Position numbers and translations under genes: made by a program
NCBI GenBank assembly: GCA_009193035.1
Contig: SWDT01000083.1
Location: 1 to 64,000 of the forward strand
Direction: 5' to 3'
Origin: Halicephalobus mephisto
Taxonomy: Eukaryota; Nematoda; Chromadorea; Rhabditida; Panagrolaimidae
DNA: 64,000 nt
Shown: piece by piece, positions 11,490 to 24,412 of the stretch
How the letters are laid out: every line of letters starts with the position of its first letter
Position numbering within the stretch: the stretch's first letter is position 1
Notes under the pieces: generated by a model
Databases searched by the model: none
The model's input: only the letters and a program-made list of their open reading frames with translations
What the model was told of the DNA's origin: nothing

Positions 11490-12054
11490 GTTGTATAATT
11501 AGAATATTTTTGCATATTTCTCTAAAATTCTAAAACTTCACTTTTTTTACTTCCAGCAAAATTTTCTGAAAAATCTGTTTTCAAAATTTGAAATAAAAAT
11601 ATTGTTTAAATTTGTCATTGTTTCTGTTTTCTATTGTAATCATCCATATTGACAACCATCAGAGGTCTTTGTTGAAAAAATTTAGTTTTTGGAACTGTTT
11701 GCTTTCGTCAAGAAAAAAATTTATTTTTTATTTTTTTTAAATAATTTTTATTTTGTTTATATTTTTTACTAATCATCTTGATTCAAAAATTTAATTATTT
11801 AAAGTTTTTTCAAATAATTTTCTAAAAATTTATTTTTTTTTTTAATTTTCAAAAAAATTTATTTTTGAATTATAAATAATAATATTTAATTGTTGAATAT
11901 CATCAGTGTCGTGATGTCAAATTTTATACAGTAGGAATTTTATTTTTTTAAAATTAATTCAAACAGAATTTTTAAATTAATAAATTAATTTCAAGTGCTG
12001 GAAAATTTCATTTACCTTAATTTTTTGTTTTCTGATATTGTTGGATTTTTATGG

Positions 12055-12235
12055 AGCTTCCGATCCACGTGATGAGAAATAAGCAGAAATTGATTCATTG
12101 AGCCCGGAGGCACAAAAAAAAACTCAAATAATAATTGCGCAATACTTAATTTCCCGTCAACGCACAACCGTAAGCCTCTCGTTAACCCTCAGGGCATTTC
12201 CTTTCGAGACCACTGTTGTCTTGACTTTCGCTAAA
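12055..12235. repeat. Dispersed repeat shared with 46558-46735
   Basis: It starts near CTTCCGATCCACGTG and ends near GTCTTGACTTTCG, and contains ATAATTGCGCAA and a GCCCGGAGGCAC segment. A copy with few differences lies at 46558-46735 in the same orientation. A diverged relative is at 12452-12600, recognised by ATTATTGCGCAATC and the CCTCAGGGTATTTCC block. No coding capacity. Confidence 0.65.
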
Positions 12236-13082
12236 ATGGATAAGTGCACCATCCAACACAGATATAAAAGACTACATTTTAGGTGAAATTTTAATCAAGT
12301 TAAAGATCGGTTTCAAACTAGTCAGCTTGGCTTAACGTTCTCTGTAATTTACAAATTTTGATGTCGAACTTTTTATAGTTACAGTAACCTCTAGGTAACT
12401 GTTGAATCGTCGCTGGGGAATCCGGATCCGCGTGTAAACAAAAATATGTGGGAATAATTTTATGAGGCCAAGGGCACGAGATAAAACACAACTCTATCAC
12501 AATTATTGCGCAATCTCCAAATTGCCGCTAAAAGACAATCGTACACCTTTCGTTGGTCCTCAGGGTATTTCCCTCCGGGACCAACATTGTCTTGCTTGTA
12601 CTCAAATAGATCATGCACAATCCAACAGTAACTTATTAAAATATATTTTACAAGTTGTTTATTTAACTTTAAAAATCTTTACTGATATAGTTACAGTAAC
12701 CTCCAGAGACCTTGCTCGAACATTGCCCATAAGTCGGAAATTTAATTTTACTTTTAATCTGAATTTCAAGCTTTTTATAGTTACAGTACACTAACCAACT
12801 TTTTCAAACTTAATTTACAAGTTACAAATTTAACTTTCATTTCAAACTCTTTAGAAACACAAGTACAGTACTCTATTCCATTCGCCTAAACATTGGCCTA
12901 AATTTCATTTTAATTTTCATCTAGAACTCTGTAGAAATGATCATAGTACACCTTAGTCAATCTGTCCAAATATTGACTATAAGTTATAAATTCAATTTCA
13001 ACCTCAACATCGAGACCAATCTTTTCAGATTTTCTAACATTCCATATCTCGAAATTGTCCATTAATCTCCTTTCAATTATCA

Positions 13083-13088
13083 TTTATT
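13083..13088 (-). promoter_or_regulatory. Poly(A) signal of the ABC transporter gene
   Basis: TTTATT on the plus strand (AATAAA on the minus), about 78 nt past the stop codon. Confidence 0.5.
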
Positions 13089-13165
13089 AAGCCTTTGGCA
13101 AGCGTACAAAACTTAAAAAAACCAATGATAATATACCCGGTAACTAATGCAACCAAATTTGGACA

Positions 13166-16100
13166 TTATTTCGGTTCAGAATCTTTCGGTTCAGAATCCT
13201 TCAATTCAGAATCCTCCGGTTCTGTTTTTTTAGATTCAACTTCAAGCTTCGGGTAAATGGCATTCTTTTGTTTAACTTGGACTTTTCCGTCTTCAACTTC
13301 GATAATTTTATCCATGTCAGCAACGTTCGAAAGTCTGTGAGTAACCATCAGAAGAGTTTTGTCGGCGCATAGTTGACGGACACATTCTTGAATCTGCTTA
13401 TCTGACTGAGAATCAAGATTCGCTGTAGCTTCATCTAGGATCACAATCTTGGCATTTCTAAAAAACTTAAAAATTAATAAAATCCCAATACTACATTATT
13501 ATAAGATAAAAATTGGCATTATTACAAAATTCTCTAAATACGAATTTTTTTCAAACTTTTCACAAAACCCCAACTTTCACTAAATTCTATGTTTTAAAAG
13601 CTTCTTTAAGATTTTGAAAACTTCTTTTAAACTCTAGAAGATTCTATAGAATTCTATTAACTAAATGTTAATGATATTAGATTATTGTCGAAATATAAGT
13701 TGGTCCCGACGCGACTAACGTAAGAATTGTCCCTATGTGACGTACTGTAAAAAAGCAGACGTCGCGTTATTAATGTTTGCTTTTTAGTCTGATTTTCACA
13801 TAAAGCTGATTATTTCCAAAAATCCTTATTATTCATCTTTCCTATTTCCCATACTTTTAAGAACCAAGCCAGGAATTAAAAAATTAAAAAACTAACCTTA
13901 GTAGAGCTCTAGAAACACAAATTTGTTGCTTTTGTCCTCCACTAATATTACCTCCATTAGATTCCAACTTATAGTCCAATTTCTCCGGAAATCCTTGTAC
14001 TGTTTCCTTCAATCCAATCATTTCCAAAACTTTCCAAATATCATCATCATTACATTTTCCATCCGGATCCAGATTAAATCTAATACTTTCACCAAAAATC
14101 ACTGGATCTTGAGGGATAATTGCCATGGATTTTCTCAATGTTTTCAACGGTATATCAACTGTATCCACTTTAGAAATTAAAATTTGTCCTCCATCAACAG
14201 GATATAAACGAAATAATGCATTACAAATTGAAGATTTTCCAGATCCTGTTCTTCCTATAATTCCTACTTTTTCTTCATTATTAATTTCAAAATTAACAAT
14301 ATCCAATGCAGGTGTTCCATCCTTACGATAACGCATCAAAACATTTAAAAATTTAATTGATCCATCATTAGGCCAATTTTTCGGACATTCTTTTTTATCT
14401 ATTTCTTCTTGTTGGATATTTTTATAATAATACGATACTCTTTCAACTGCTGTCAATTTCGATTCCAATTCAGTTTGACTTCTAACAGCAAATTGAAAAA
14501 CTCCACTCATTTGTAATGCAAAAGCCAGAGCCATACCTGCATCAGCCGGAGTTATAGATTTCGTCAAAATCACAATCATCAAAGAAACAATAAAAGTAAC
14601 AGCAACAACCAATAAATCCAACCATACAGCTTGCCATCTCATCGCCGATTGAAACATAAACATAGCTCCACTATGTTCATCCAATTTCGATTTAAAGTTA
14701 TCCACAAATCTATTAGTTTGAGAAAACGAATGAATAGTGACTAATCCTTCCAAAGAAGCCGAAACATGACTGAACAATGGTGATCTTGAAATATTTTCTG
14801 TTCTTTTTAAACTTCTAATTCCAGATCTAAAGCACAGGAAAAAAACAGTAAAAATCGCCACCAATGGAATACACGCCAACAAAAATCCAGGAAATACATA
14901 AGCAATCATAATCAAAAATCCAATACAAATCAGCATTCCTTGAAGTAAAGCTTCAGATGAAAACGGAAGTTTCACGTCGATTTCATCCATATCCTTCGAA
15001 AATCTGTTCAAAATTCTTCCTGTCGGAGTAACATCGAAAAATGTAACAACACCATATAAAACTGCTTTCAACATACGATTATGGAGTTTCGTGGCAGCTT
15101 CTAGAGAAACTTTAACAAATATCATAGCTTTGAATAATCCCGTGAAAAACAAAATAATTAAACTGCAAGAATAAATAATTACGTAAAATGATAAATTATT
15201 TTGATTAGCAAATGTTTGATGAATAACAGTTCCATTTTCAAGTGTGACATCTTTATGAACATCATTCATCCATTTAGATAACCAATAAGTCGAGAATATT
15301 CCTGAAGCCACATTTATCAAAAATGCCAAAACAACCAAAATAAAAACAAGCCATCCACCAGCAGCTCTGATATATTCCCTAAAAAAATACTTTAATATTA
15401 TTACAGAATCAAAATTAAACTTTGTAAAAAAATATCTCAGAAAATTTTTAAAACAAACAATTACTGTAAAAAATAAAAACCAACAAAGAGAGTCAATTTC
15501 AATAGCGAATTGTCAGAAAACCGTTTTTTTTGTTTTTATTCGTTTTCCGAAAAAATTTGAAAAATCTCATATTCCTATTATTTGTTACAAAAATCAGAAA
15601 TGGATGTTCTTATGAAATTGTCTCAACGCGAATATCAGGAATTCCATGAGAACTACAGTAATCCGCGTGTTGATTTTATCACAGGTGATCCACAATCAAC
15701 TGTAACTAAGTGTAATTAAACGCATTCGATTATATTTATTTTTCTACATTGTAACTGAAAACAAAAATTGAGAGTAATGATCCCATTTTCATTTTAGTTT
15801 TCATACCTCCAATGAGTATAATCCAGTGCGTTCAATTACAGGTAATTATGAACCATTTGTGACGTAACAATTGTTTCATAATTGTCATACAGTCAAAGAG
15901 CTCACCGAAAATGAGCTCCAACACCTGTTTCAAAAATCTCAAAAATTTTAAAAATCTTAAAAAACCCCAAAAATCTCAAAAAATCCCAAAAATCTCAAAA
16001 ATTTTAAAAATTCCAAAAATCTCAAAAACTTCTAAAAAAGTGCATATCAATTTTTAAAATAATAATTATTATAAACTTACGCATAAATTTCTTTTTTAAT

Positions 16101-19100
16101 ATTAGCAAGACCAAAATCTTCTTCATCTTCGGTAATTTTATCAGAAATATTTTCGGTATTTTTTTCATTTTGTTGATTTTCATTTTCAAAATTTGGTATT
16201 TCAGGAGAATTCGTTCTTGAATTATAACTAGCAGGTTGAATATAATGTTCAAAAAATTCTTTATATTCTAGTGAAGATTCTAATAAAGTTTCATGAGTAT
16301 CAAAACCTTGAATTTTTCCTTCTTGCATAAACACAATTTTATCACATTTCGAAAGAAATTCTGCATCTGAAGTCACGAGGAGAACTGTTTTCGATTCTAG
16401 ACATTCTTTGATACCTTTTTTGAAAATCTTATCAGCAACTTGTTTATCAATCGAACTAAATATGTCATCAAGAAGATATATGTCCTTCATCGCATACAGA
16501 GCTCTAGCCAGGGATATCCTCGCTCTCTGTCCTCCAGACAACGTAACTCCACGTTCCCCTATTTCCGTCTGTTCGTTTTTAGGCATAGATTCCAAATCAT
16601 GCGTCAATTCCGAGTAATTAATCGCTCTATAGTATCTTTGAGAATTGAACGGGAGTCCGAAAAGAATATTCTCTCTTACGGTAGTATTCAGAATACACGG
16701 AACCTGCGAAACAAGGACTGCATTTCCAGAAACCGCAAATTCTCCAGATTCATACAGTAACTGTCCGACTATAGAATGCAGAAGAGAAGTTTTTCCTGAT
16801 CCAACACCTCCACAAACACCAATAAGTTGCTTCTAAAAACAGCAATTAGTCACATCATAGAAAATAAATTTCGTTCTGAAGTTGTCTCAACACAAATTTT
16901 ACAATTTTTTAAAAATTATTATAATACATAATGTGGTAATTTCGTTTTAAATAATTACTTCATAATCTTAGAAAATTTCGCAATAAATTTTATAAAATTA
17001 TATCTTCCGTAAAGTTGTCTCAACACGAATTTTTGCTTTTTTCAAAATAAAGCGTTCAATAATTTTAGTCTTATACAATACTTCATAACCTTAGAAAATT
17101 CCGTAATAAATTTTAAAAATTATCTACTTAAATAAATCTAGAATTTCTAAATTAAGATTACATAAAACACATAATTTCCTACAATTAATAACTACTTCTA
17201 AAAATTCAAAAATCATCAAATTTTTTTAGAATAATTTTTTATAAAAAAACTTACTTTCTGAATTGTTAAATTTATTTCATTCAAACAAAAATCTGTTTTT
17301 CCAGAAGCCGTCTCGGTAGTCAAAGGCACAACTTCAGAATTTTCTCCATCTGGTAATTTACCGTTTCCATTTTTCACAACTGTTCCATTTTTTTTTGAAT
17401 TTTCTTTTGTTTTTTCTTCTTCTACAGTATCCCAAACAAATTTCGCATTTTTCATCTGAATAGCAATATCGTAACTTTTCGGAAGTGGAATTTGCTGATC
17501 AAAAGTCGGATAATTAAGCATTATTTGAATTTTTCTGATTGATTGTGATGCTTCAGCCAAATAACGAGAACCATACGGTATCATCCTGATTCCGAACAAC
17601 ATCACAAAAAATACCGTAATCGAACTGAAGGCCTGCAATCGAATTAATCATCAGTGATCACACTTGTGAAAATTAAAAATAAAATTATAAAATTATTTCA
17701 AAGCAAATTTTTAGAATTTCTAAATCCAGAAAATTTCAAAAATTAATGAAATTCTAAAATTTATAAAATTTTACAAGATTCCTAAATTTCCTGTTAGATT
17801 TTAGAAATTTCTAGATTTTAATCGTATTATAAAAATCAACAAATTTCTATAAAATGGTCCTAACAAGAATTTCCAGGACATACAGTAATCTACAATTTCA
17901 ATTTTGCACTGTTGCTTATTATTTTTAGAACTGTATTCTTCTCCATGGATCTATAAACTTCTGTACTGAGATCCTGCAAAATATAACTTTCTTTGTACCC
18001 TCCACAGTTAATATTTTTAAACCAAAGTTTTAAGACATTTTTAGAATTTCAAAATTATTTCAAAAACCATAATTACCCCTACAGTATTCTATTTAGAAAA
18101 AAGTTATTTTTTAAATTAAAATCCCAAAAGTTTAAAATTATTTCAAAAACCATAATTACTCCTACCGTATTCTGATTAGAAAAAAGTTATTTTTTAAATT
18201 AAAATCTCAAAAGTTTAAAATTATTTCAAAAACCATAATTACCTCTACCGTATTCTGATTAGAAAAAAGTTATTTTTTAAATTAAACTTACATCACTGGC
18301 TTTCAGATCAGATCCAGTTGCGACAATTACTAAAACCATTATAATCGTCGCCACAACTGGAACAATGGTGCCTGTGGCAATTGCGAGACTTTGAGCATAT
18401 CCAGCAACTTTGAGACAATTTTTTTCGTTTTTTCTCATATCTGTAACTTTCTTCATGAAGATTTCTTCCCAAGAATTCATCTTAATCGTTCTGATACTTC
18501 TGATGATTTCTCCCATCAAATTCATTCGTTTTTCGGTTTTGTCTATCGCTCTGTTTCTGAATCTGACCATCGTGATGCCCAAGATGGCTTGAATAACATC
18601 AAAGACAAAGAAGACAAAGATGCCAGAAAGAGAAGGCCATCCGATGACTTTAAGGAGGTAAATCAGTCCACCAACAAGGACAAACGGGCCGACGAGGACC
18701 AACGGGGCAAAAGTGATAGCATCGAAGAGTCTCTGTCCATCATTCGCACAAACATTAACGATCTAGAAACAACAAACAATTAAAAGTAAAAAAGTAATTA
18801 AAAATATAAAAATAAACAACTTTGGAAATATAAAATTAAGTAATTTAAAAGTAACTTTTAGAAATGTAAAAGTAGATAAGTCTTGAAATATATAAAGAGT
18901 AGATAAGAAGTGTAAAAATAAATAACTAAGTTTGACTTTAAAATAAGTAAAAATAACTAAGTTTGACTTTAAGATGTGTAAAAATAACTAAGTTTGACTT
19001 TAAAATAAGTAAAAATAAATAATTTCGACTTTAGAATATGTAAAAATGAATGTTCCCTACCTCGGCTGGAGTTTTGTTTCTCAGAGATCTGGAATTCATC

Positions 19101-19827
19101 AGATGCTTGTACATCAAGGACAAGACGGCTCCGCGGACACGGATTCCGGTTCTGTAACTGACAGCCCAACAAGCGCCGTACAGGAGAACTCTGCTGATCT
19201 CGACCTGGAAGATGTAAGAATTAATTTTTCTATTTTTAAATTTACCAGAAGGATAGCTAAGACGATGTAGAGTCCGTAGATGTAATTGATTCCTCCATCG
19301 GTATCCAATGGTGGTTCTTCTACGTAAGCAATCAGGCCTCTAACAAGACAAGTCGGTCCGATAAAACCGAAAATCAAGCACAAAGTGAAAATGAAACAAG
19401 CTCCGATCAATCTGTATTTGATGAAACTCAGGATGACCCGGAACAGAGATGGATTATCTGGCTTCTTCTTGCGTTCTTCATTCCACATAACTTCCAGTCT
19501 GAAAAACAGTGGAAAATTGATATATGAATTAGTCACCACGAACCTGGTCATGTTGACGTTAGCCGAGTCGAAGATGCTACAAGTCCAATTCGTACAGGGT
19601 TCAATCGTGCCTCTGTAGGTCTTCCAGAGGTAACTGAAGACCCAGCCGAAGGATATAAAGGATAACCATCCGACTTCATCGATTTTGGCGCAGATAGAAA
19701 CTTCTCTGGAAAAATCCATATATGAAAAAAATTACAAAAAACCATACCCTGGTTCCTTCTTGATGAAGCTCTGCGTTCCATCCTTTTGCTCTTGAGGAGA
19801 TGAATTATCCTCCGGATCTGCACTCAT
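13166..19827 (-). CDS. mrp-5: ABC transporter, ABCC subfamily, MRP5-like full transporter
   Basis: Nine minus-strand exons: 19748-19827, 19544-19705, 19246-19498, 19061-19204, 18292-18762, 17255-17632, 16081-16832, 13897-15378 and 13166-13457. They total 4014 nt and give 1337 residues with every junction in frame. There is no TMD0. TMD1 contains YRTG, IRVRGA and VCANDGQR motifs close to ABCC5. NBD1 has Walker A GGVGSGKTS (about 504), LSGGQ (about 594) and IYLLDD (about 619). TMD2 follows, then NBD2 with GRTGSGKSS (about 1122), ISGGQ (about 1225), VILDEA and VTHRLS. NBD1 has Asp where NBD2 has the catalytic Glu, as usual in ABCC proteins. C. elegans MRP-5 exports heme from the intestine; the same role here is inference. 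The symbol means MRP5 class; one-to-one orthology was not tested. Confidence 0.9.
17980..18285. repeat. About 81-bp tandem repeat in ABC transporter intron 5
   Basis: Three units, each containing TTATTTCAAAAACCATAATTAC followed by a GTATTCT and AAAAAAGTTATTTTTTAAATT block. They lie just downstream of the donor of exon 18292-18762 on the minus strand. Confidence 0.65.
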
Positions 19828-19834
19828 CCTAAAA
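19828..19834 (-). promoter_or_regulatory. Probable trans-splice acceptor of the ABC transporter
   Basis: On the minus strand TTTTTAG lies one base before the ATG at 19827, the usual place for a spliced-leader acceptor in nematode genes. An upstream cis exon cannot be ruled out. Confidence 0.45.
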
Positions 19835-20094
19835 AGTAAAAAAAATTAAAATTTACAAAAATTCGAACAAAAACGAAACAAAACGGTTCTAACGCCAAGC
19901 TTTTAAAATTTCCAATTCCACGTTGATATTTTATATTTTATATTTTTTAATTGTTTAGAACCCCATTATGAAATAAACAATGCGGAATATTGTTGGGAAC
20001 TTGTTCGACGATTGATCGAGAAATGGCGCCCAACACGACGATCGCGCTTGGCCGACCGTTCGACTTCCTCCTTTTATTTTTCGTTGAGACGCTT

Positions 20095-20480
20095 ATATAT
20101 TTCTTTTTGGATCTAAATCCCGCCAAAAGTAATGGAAAAATAATTAAATCTAGGGAAATCCAGAAAGGGTAAAAAACTTAAATTTTCGATATATCAACTT
20201 TAGGAATTATGATGGATTTATTTTCTATCAATTTAGGATTTTGATAGAAATGTTTATACATTCCTTTTGGACCGAAATCCCGCCAAAAGTCATGAAAAAA
20301 TAATTAAATCTAGGGAAATCCAGAAAGGATAAAAAACTTAAATTTTCGATATATCAACTTTAGGAATTATGATGGATTTATTTTCTATCAATTTAGGATT
20401 TTGATAGAAATGTTTATACATTCCTTTTGGATCTAAATCCCGCCAAAAGTAATTAAATCTAAGAAGGATAAGAAAAATTT
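20095..20480. repeat. About 165-bp tandem repeat, 2.3 copies
   Basis: Units begin near TTTTGGATCTAAATCCCGCC (about 20105, 20265 and 20425). The first two are almost identical throughout and the third is cut short. The region lies upstream of the ABC transporter; its GC-richer left flank (19980-20090) may be promoter. Confidence 0.65.
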
Positions 20481-21260
20481 CAACTTTTCATATATGAAAT
20501 TTAACGAATTTATTACTTTTTATAAATTTGGGGTTTTTAGAAACAATTAGAAATTTATTTTCGAATATAAATATTTCGAAAAATACTAAAAATAATTAAA
20601 TTTTAGAAAATTAAAAATTTTGATATATCAACTTTGAAATTTGACTTCATAGACGAGTTCGCGATGATTTATTGTTTTTTTATCAGTTCAGTTTCTTTTA
20701 AAAATTTTTCATTTTTAAAAAATCAATAAAATCATCAAATTTTCGAAAATTCGAATACTCAACGAAAAATAAAAAATAAAATGTATTTAAAAAAGAAATT
20801 TAAATAATTTTAATTAAATTTAAAAAATTATTTCGAAATTTAAATAAAAAAATATTTTTTTAAATTTTAAATATTTTTTAAATTTTAGTAAAAATTAAAT
20901 TTTAAATAATTTTTTAAATTTTAGTAAAAATTAAATAAAAAATATTTTTTTAAATTTTAGTAAAAATTAAACTTTAAATATTTTTTTAAAAAAGTTCATT
21001 TATTTGAAGTGGCATTTTGAAATGATTTATGTATCATTTTAAAGGTCTTGAAATCTACATTCAGATTTTATATTTCATTTCTGTTGAATCTTCTTCTAAA
21101 ATGTGACAATTCATACAAATTGTCGAATTTTAACATATTGAATTTTTGCGTTTTTATTTTTTAAAATCAATTAAATAATCATAATCAGCTTGAAATTTAT
21201 GTATAACTGTGGAGAAGAAATACTTAAATAATCATATCTGTTAGATTAGGCACCCCTTCC
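20481..21260. other. AT-rich noncoding stretch
   Basis: Composed largely of AAATTTT runs with short repeats of TTTTTTAAATTTTAGTAAAAATT between about 20840 and 20990. No gene is seen. Confidence 0.4.
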
Positions 21261-21264
21261 TTAG

Positions 21265-21620
21265 TAAGAAGCAGGACTAACAGTGTTTGGTCCCAAGCGG
21301 ATTCCCTTAAAATCGACAGGAAACGTTTGGTCCCGAACAGATTCCCTTAACATCGATGAGGAAGTATTTAGTGTCGAACAGATTTCCTTAAAATCGACAG
21401 GGAATGCTTAGTCTCGAACGGATTTCTTTAACATCAAAAAGAGAATGCTTGGTCTCGAAGGGATTCCTCTAGTACTAACAACAAAACATACAGTTCCTCC
21501 TGGTGGGAATCGATATATTTATTATATTTATCAAATTTGACGCAGATTTTGTATTATCTCAGATATCTGTTAAATAAACTCCTCTACAATATCTACTTTA
21601 TCGTCAGTACGGAAACTGAC
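21265..21620. repeat. Dispersed repeat with internal minisatellite, shared with 45205-45560
   Basis: The left half is four to five units of about 45 bp based on GGTCTCGAACGGATTCC...TTAAAATCGACAGGGAA. The right half is unique to the family (AGTTCCTCCTGGTGGGAATCG, then TTTATCGTCAGTAC). A second copy with the same order lies in intron 1 of the glycosyltransferase gene. The number and sequence of internal units differ between the two. Confidence 0.7.
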
Positions 21621-21999
21621 AAAATTCAACAATATTTAACGCAAAAAAATCTTTTAAAATTAATAATTTTTTTCTAATTTTCGTACTTTAGAAGAATACT
21701 CAAAAAAACAGATTCTGAATACATATTTCAAGACCTTCAAAATAGTATACATATAATTTCGAAAAACACTCCGAGTAAATGTACTTTGTAAATTTGGTTA
21801 CAATAGTTTTTCGGAGTCCCATTTCGCTACTGTCTGATAAAACATAATAGATTGAAGCTTCTAGTATGTTTTATTTTCTCCAAAAAGTCCGAAAATTAAC
21901 CTATCTGGTCGGGTCTCCGCCAGATAAGCCCGTCCGATGGACCGGCAATCATTGCCTATGATGTGATGCAATCGAGGCTGTGTGACGTTTCCGTCCCAG
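21621..21999. other. Noncoding spacer
   Basis: No gene is seen. A GC-richer patch at 21900-22010 (CGGGTCTCCGCCAGATAAGC and onward) directly precedes the tandem array and may belong to the same element. Confidence 0.35.
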
Positions 22000-22034
22000 A
22001 CGTTCTGTCCCAAACATTTATATTCCAATTTTAA

Positions 22035-23520
22035 AGTTAAAACTTTGCAAAAAGCACTTATAATACTGTAATAAAATCCGTAAATTCTGAATCCGAAGTC
22101 AAAATCAAAAATGATTCTTCAGGATTCAGGATTCTGGAGACTAATTTTAATTCTGATTTCATAATTTTTAAATATCTTTAAAATTAAAAATATTTTTAAT
22201 ACTGTAAAAAATCGTAAATTCTGAATCGAAGTCAAATCAAAAATGAACCTCAGAATTCAGGATTCTGAATTAATTTTAATTCTGATTTCATAATTTTTTA
22301 AATATCTAAAATTAAAAAAAATATTTCTAATATGTAAAAAATCCGTAAATTCTGATCGAAGTCAAATCAAAAATGAACCTTCAGGATTCAGGATTCTGGA
22401 GATAATTTAATTCTGATTTCATAATTTTTTAAATATATTTAAATGAACAAAAATATTTCTAATATTGTAACAAATCCAAAATTCTGAATTTAGAATCAGA
22501 ATCAAAAATGAACCTCAGATTCAGGATTCAGGATTCTGAAAATTAATTTTAATTCTGATTTCGGAATTTTTTAAATATCTTCAAAATTAAATAAAAATAT
22601 TCTAATACTGTAATAAAAATCCGTAAATTCTGAATCCGAAGTCAAAATCAAAAATGATTCTTCAGGATTCAGGATTCTGGGACTAATTTTAATTCTGATT
22701 TCATAATTTTTTAAATATCTTTAAAATTAAAAATATTTTTAATACTGTAATAAAATTCATAAATTCTGAATTAGAATCAGAATCAAAAATGAACCTTCAG
22801 GATTCAGGATTCTGGAGACTAATTTTAATTCTGATTTTCAATTTTTTAAATATCTTCAAAATTAAATAAAATATTCTTAATACTGTAAAAAATCCGTAAA
22901 TTCTGAATCCGAAGTCAAAATCAAAAATGATTCTTCAGGATTCAGGATTCTGGAGACTAATTTTTATTCTGATTTCATAATTTTTTAAATATCTTTAAAA
23001 TTTAAAAATATTTTTAATACTGTAATAAAATTCTAAATTCTGAATTTAGAATCAGAATCAAAAAAGAACCTTCAGGATTCAGGATTCTGAACAATTTTTA
23101 ATTCTGATTTCATAATTTTTTAAAGTTAAAACTTTGCAAAAAGCACTTATAATACTGTAATAAAATCCGTAAATTCTGAATCCGAAGTCAAAATCAAAAA
23201 TGATTCTTCAGGATTCAGGATTCTGGAGACTAATTTTAATTCTGATTTCATAATTTTTTAAATATCTTTAAAATTAAATAAAAATATTTTTAATACTGTA
23301 AAAAATCCGTAAATTCTGAATCCGAAGTCAAAATCAAAAATGAACCTCCAGAATTCAGGATTCTGAAAATTAATTTTAATTCTGATTTCATAATTTTTTA
23401 AATATCTTTAAAATTGAACAAAAATATTTCTAATATTGTAACAAAATCCGTAAATTCTGGATCTAGAATCAGAATCAAAAATGAACCTTCAGGATTCAAG
23501 ATTCGGAAGATTAATTTTTA
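22035..23520. repeat. About 138-bp satellite-like tandem array, 11 copies
   Basis: Units start near 22065, 22198, 22327, 22461, 22602, 22740, 22878, 23017, 23150, 23294 and 23432 with AATACTGTAAxAAAATCCG. Each contains TTCAGGATTCAGGATTCTGG and TTTTAATTCTGATTTCATAA. Several units carry one-base deletions. The array is flanked by an inverted pair of ACGTTTCTGTCCC-like motifs near 22005 and 23667. Confidence 0.75.
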
Positions 23521-24060
23521 ATTTTAAAAATACCTGAAATTTTATATAAAAACTTTTTTAAAATAGTTGAAATTTATCTAAAATAACTTTAATACATTAT
23601 ATAACAGATGTAAAATTGTTTTTGATTTTTAATTTTTTAAAAGTGAAAATTAGAACAAAAAAATTCGGGACAGAAACGTTTCAAAACAATCGATTTTTTC
23701 GGGTTGGTTTTTTGTACGATTTTGAACAACTTTAACTTTTAACTTTTGACTTGATATTTGGAAATTTCGGTTCATCTGCCATCGTGGTGGAACGGATCCT
23801 TCAATATTTTTTTATATTTTTTATATTCTTCGCAGCTTTTGAGGAAGTTGTTGTTTTTGTTTCCCAATCGTCTTTTTTGATTCCCTGCGCCGGCGATCTG
23901 AGGATCTTTAAATTTTTCCAAAACAACTTTAAATGTTTAAAAATTTATATTTTGTTGTGAATACTACTTTCTGTTTTCTTAAACATCAAAACGAATCGTG
24001 ATCACGACACGAAAATAACTCTTTAAATAGGTACTGTTGTTCGCCGTGCCTTACGTGGTG
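23521..24060. other. Noncoding spacer between repeats
   Basis: AT-rich. A short plus-strand open frame near 23751-23960 has no recognisable domain and no acceptable gene context, so I do not call it. Confidence 0.35.
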
Positions 24061-24061
24061 T

Positions 24062-24405
24062 TTTTGGTAAAGGAGTTTGCCTAAAATGTGTAAGACTTAC
24101 GGGGAAGGGAGTCCCAGAAAAGCGCCATATAAGCTTTATATATTTTAGACAAGCTCATTTATAAGTTATTTTTGTTTTTCTTAATTTAGGGAGTTTGTCT
24201 AAAATATATAAAGTTTACCGGGGGAGGGGGTCCTAGAAAAGCACCATGTAAGCTTTATATATTTTAAACAAGCTCTTTTATAAATTATTTTAGCTTTTTT
24301 TAAATTTAGGGAGTTTGTCTAAAATGTGTAAGACTTACGGGGAAGGGAGTCCCAGAAAAGCACCATGTAAGCTTTATATATTTTAAACAAGCTCCCTAAG
24401 GATAA
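24062..24405. repeat. About 120-bp tandem repeat, 3 copies
   Basis: Each unit reads GAGTTTGYCTAAAATRTRTAA, then a GGGGAAGGGAGTCC block, then AAGCTTTATATATTTTARACAAGCTC. Its two ends (GAGTTTGTCTAAAAT and ATTTTAGACAAGCTC) are near complements, so each unit can form a hairpin. Confidence 0.65.
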
Positions 24406-24412
24406 TAATAAG

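Larger units (their letters stand above)
11490..13165. other. Noncoding region downstream of the ABC transporter gene
   Basis: Mostly AT-rich. It contains a dispersed repeat at 12055-12235, a relative of it at 12452-12600, and three spaced copies of a TAGTTACAGTA motif between 12375 and 12790. The transporter's 3' UTR enters from the right. Confidence 0.45.

Noticed and set aside
21480..21510. TGGTGGGAATCGA looked like a retroviral primer-binding site next to a possible LTR
   Set aside because: The complement (TCGATTCCCACCA) would join a tRNA T arm directly to CCA with no acceptor stem. The repeat also lacks LTR ends and a partner LTR.
22035..23520. Regularly spaced repeats considered as a CRISPR-like array
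   Set aside because: The units are contiguous, about 138 bp long and similar throughout with no unique spacers, and the genome is eukaryotic.
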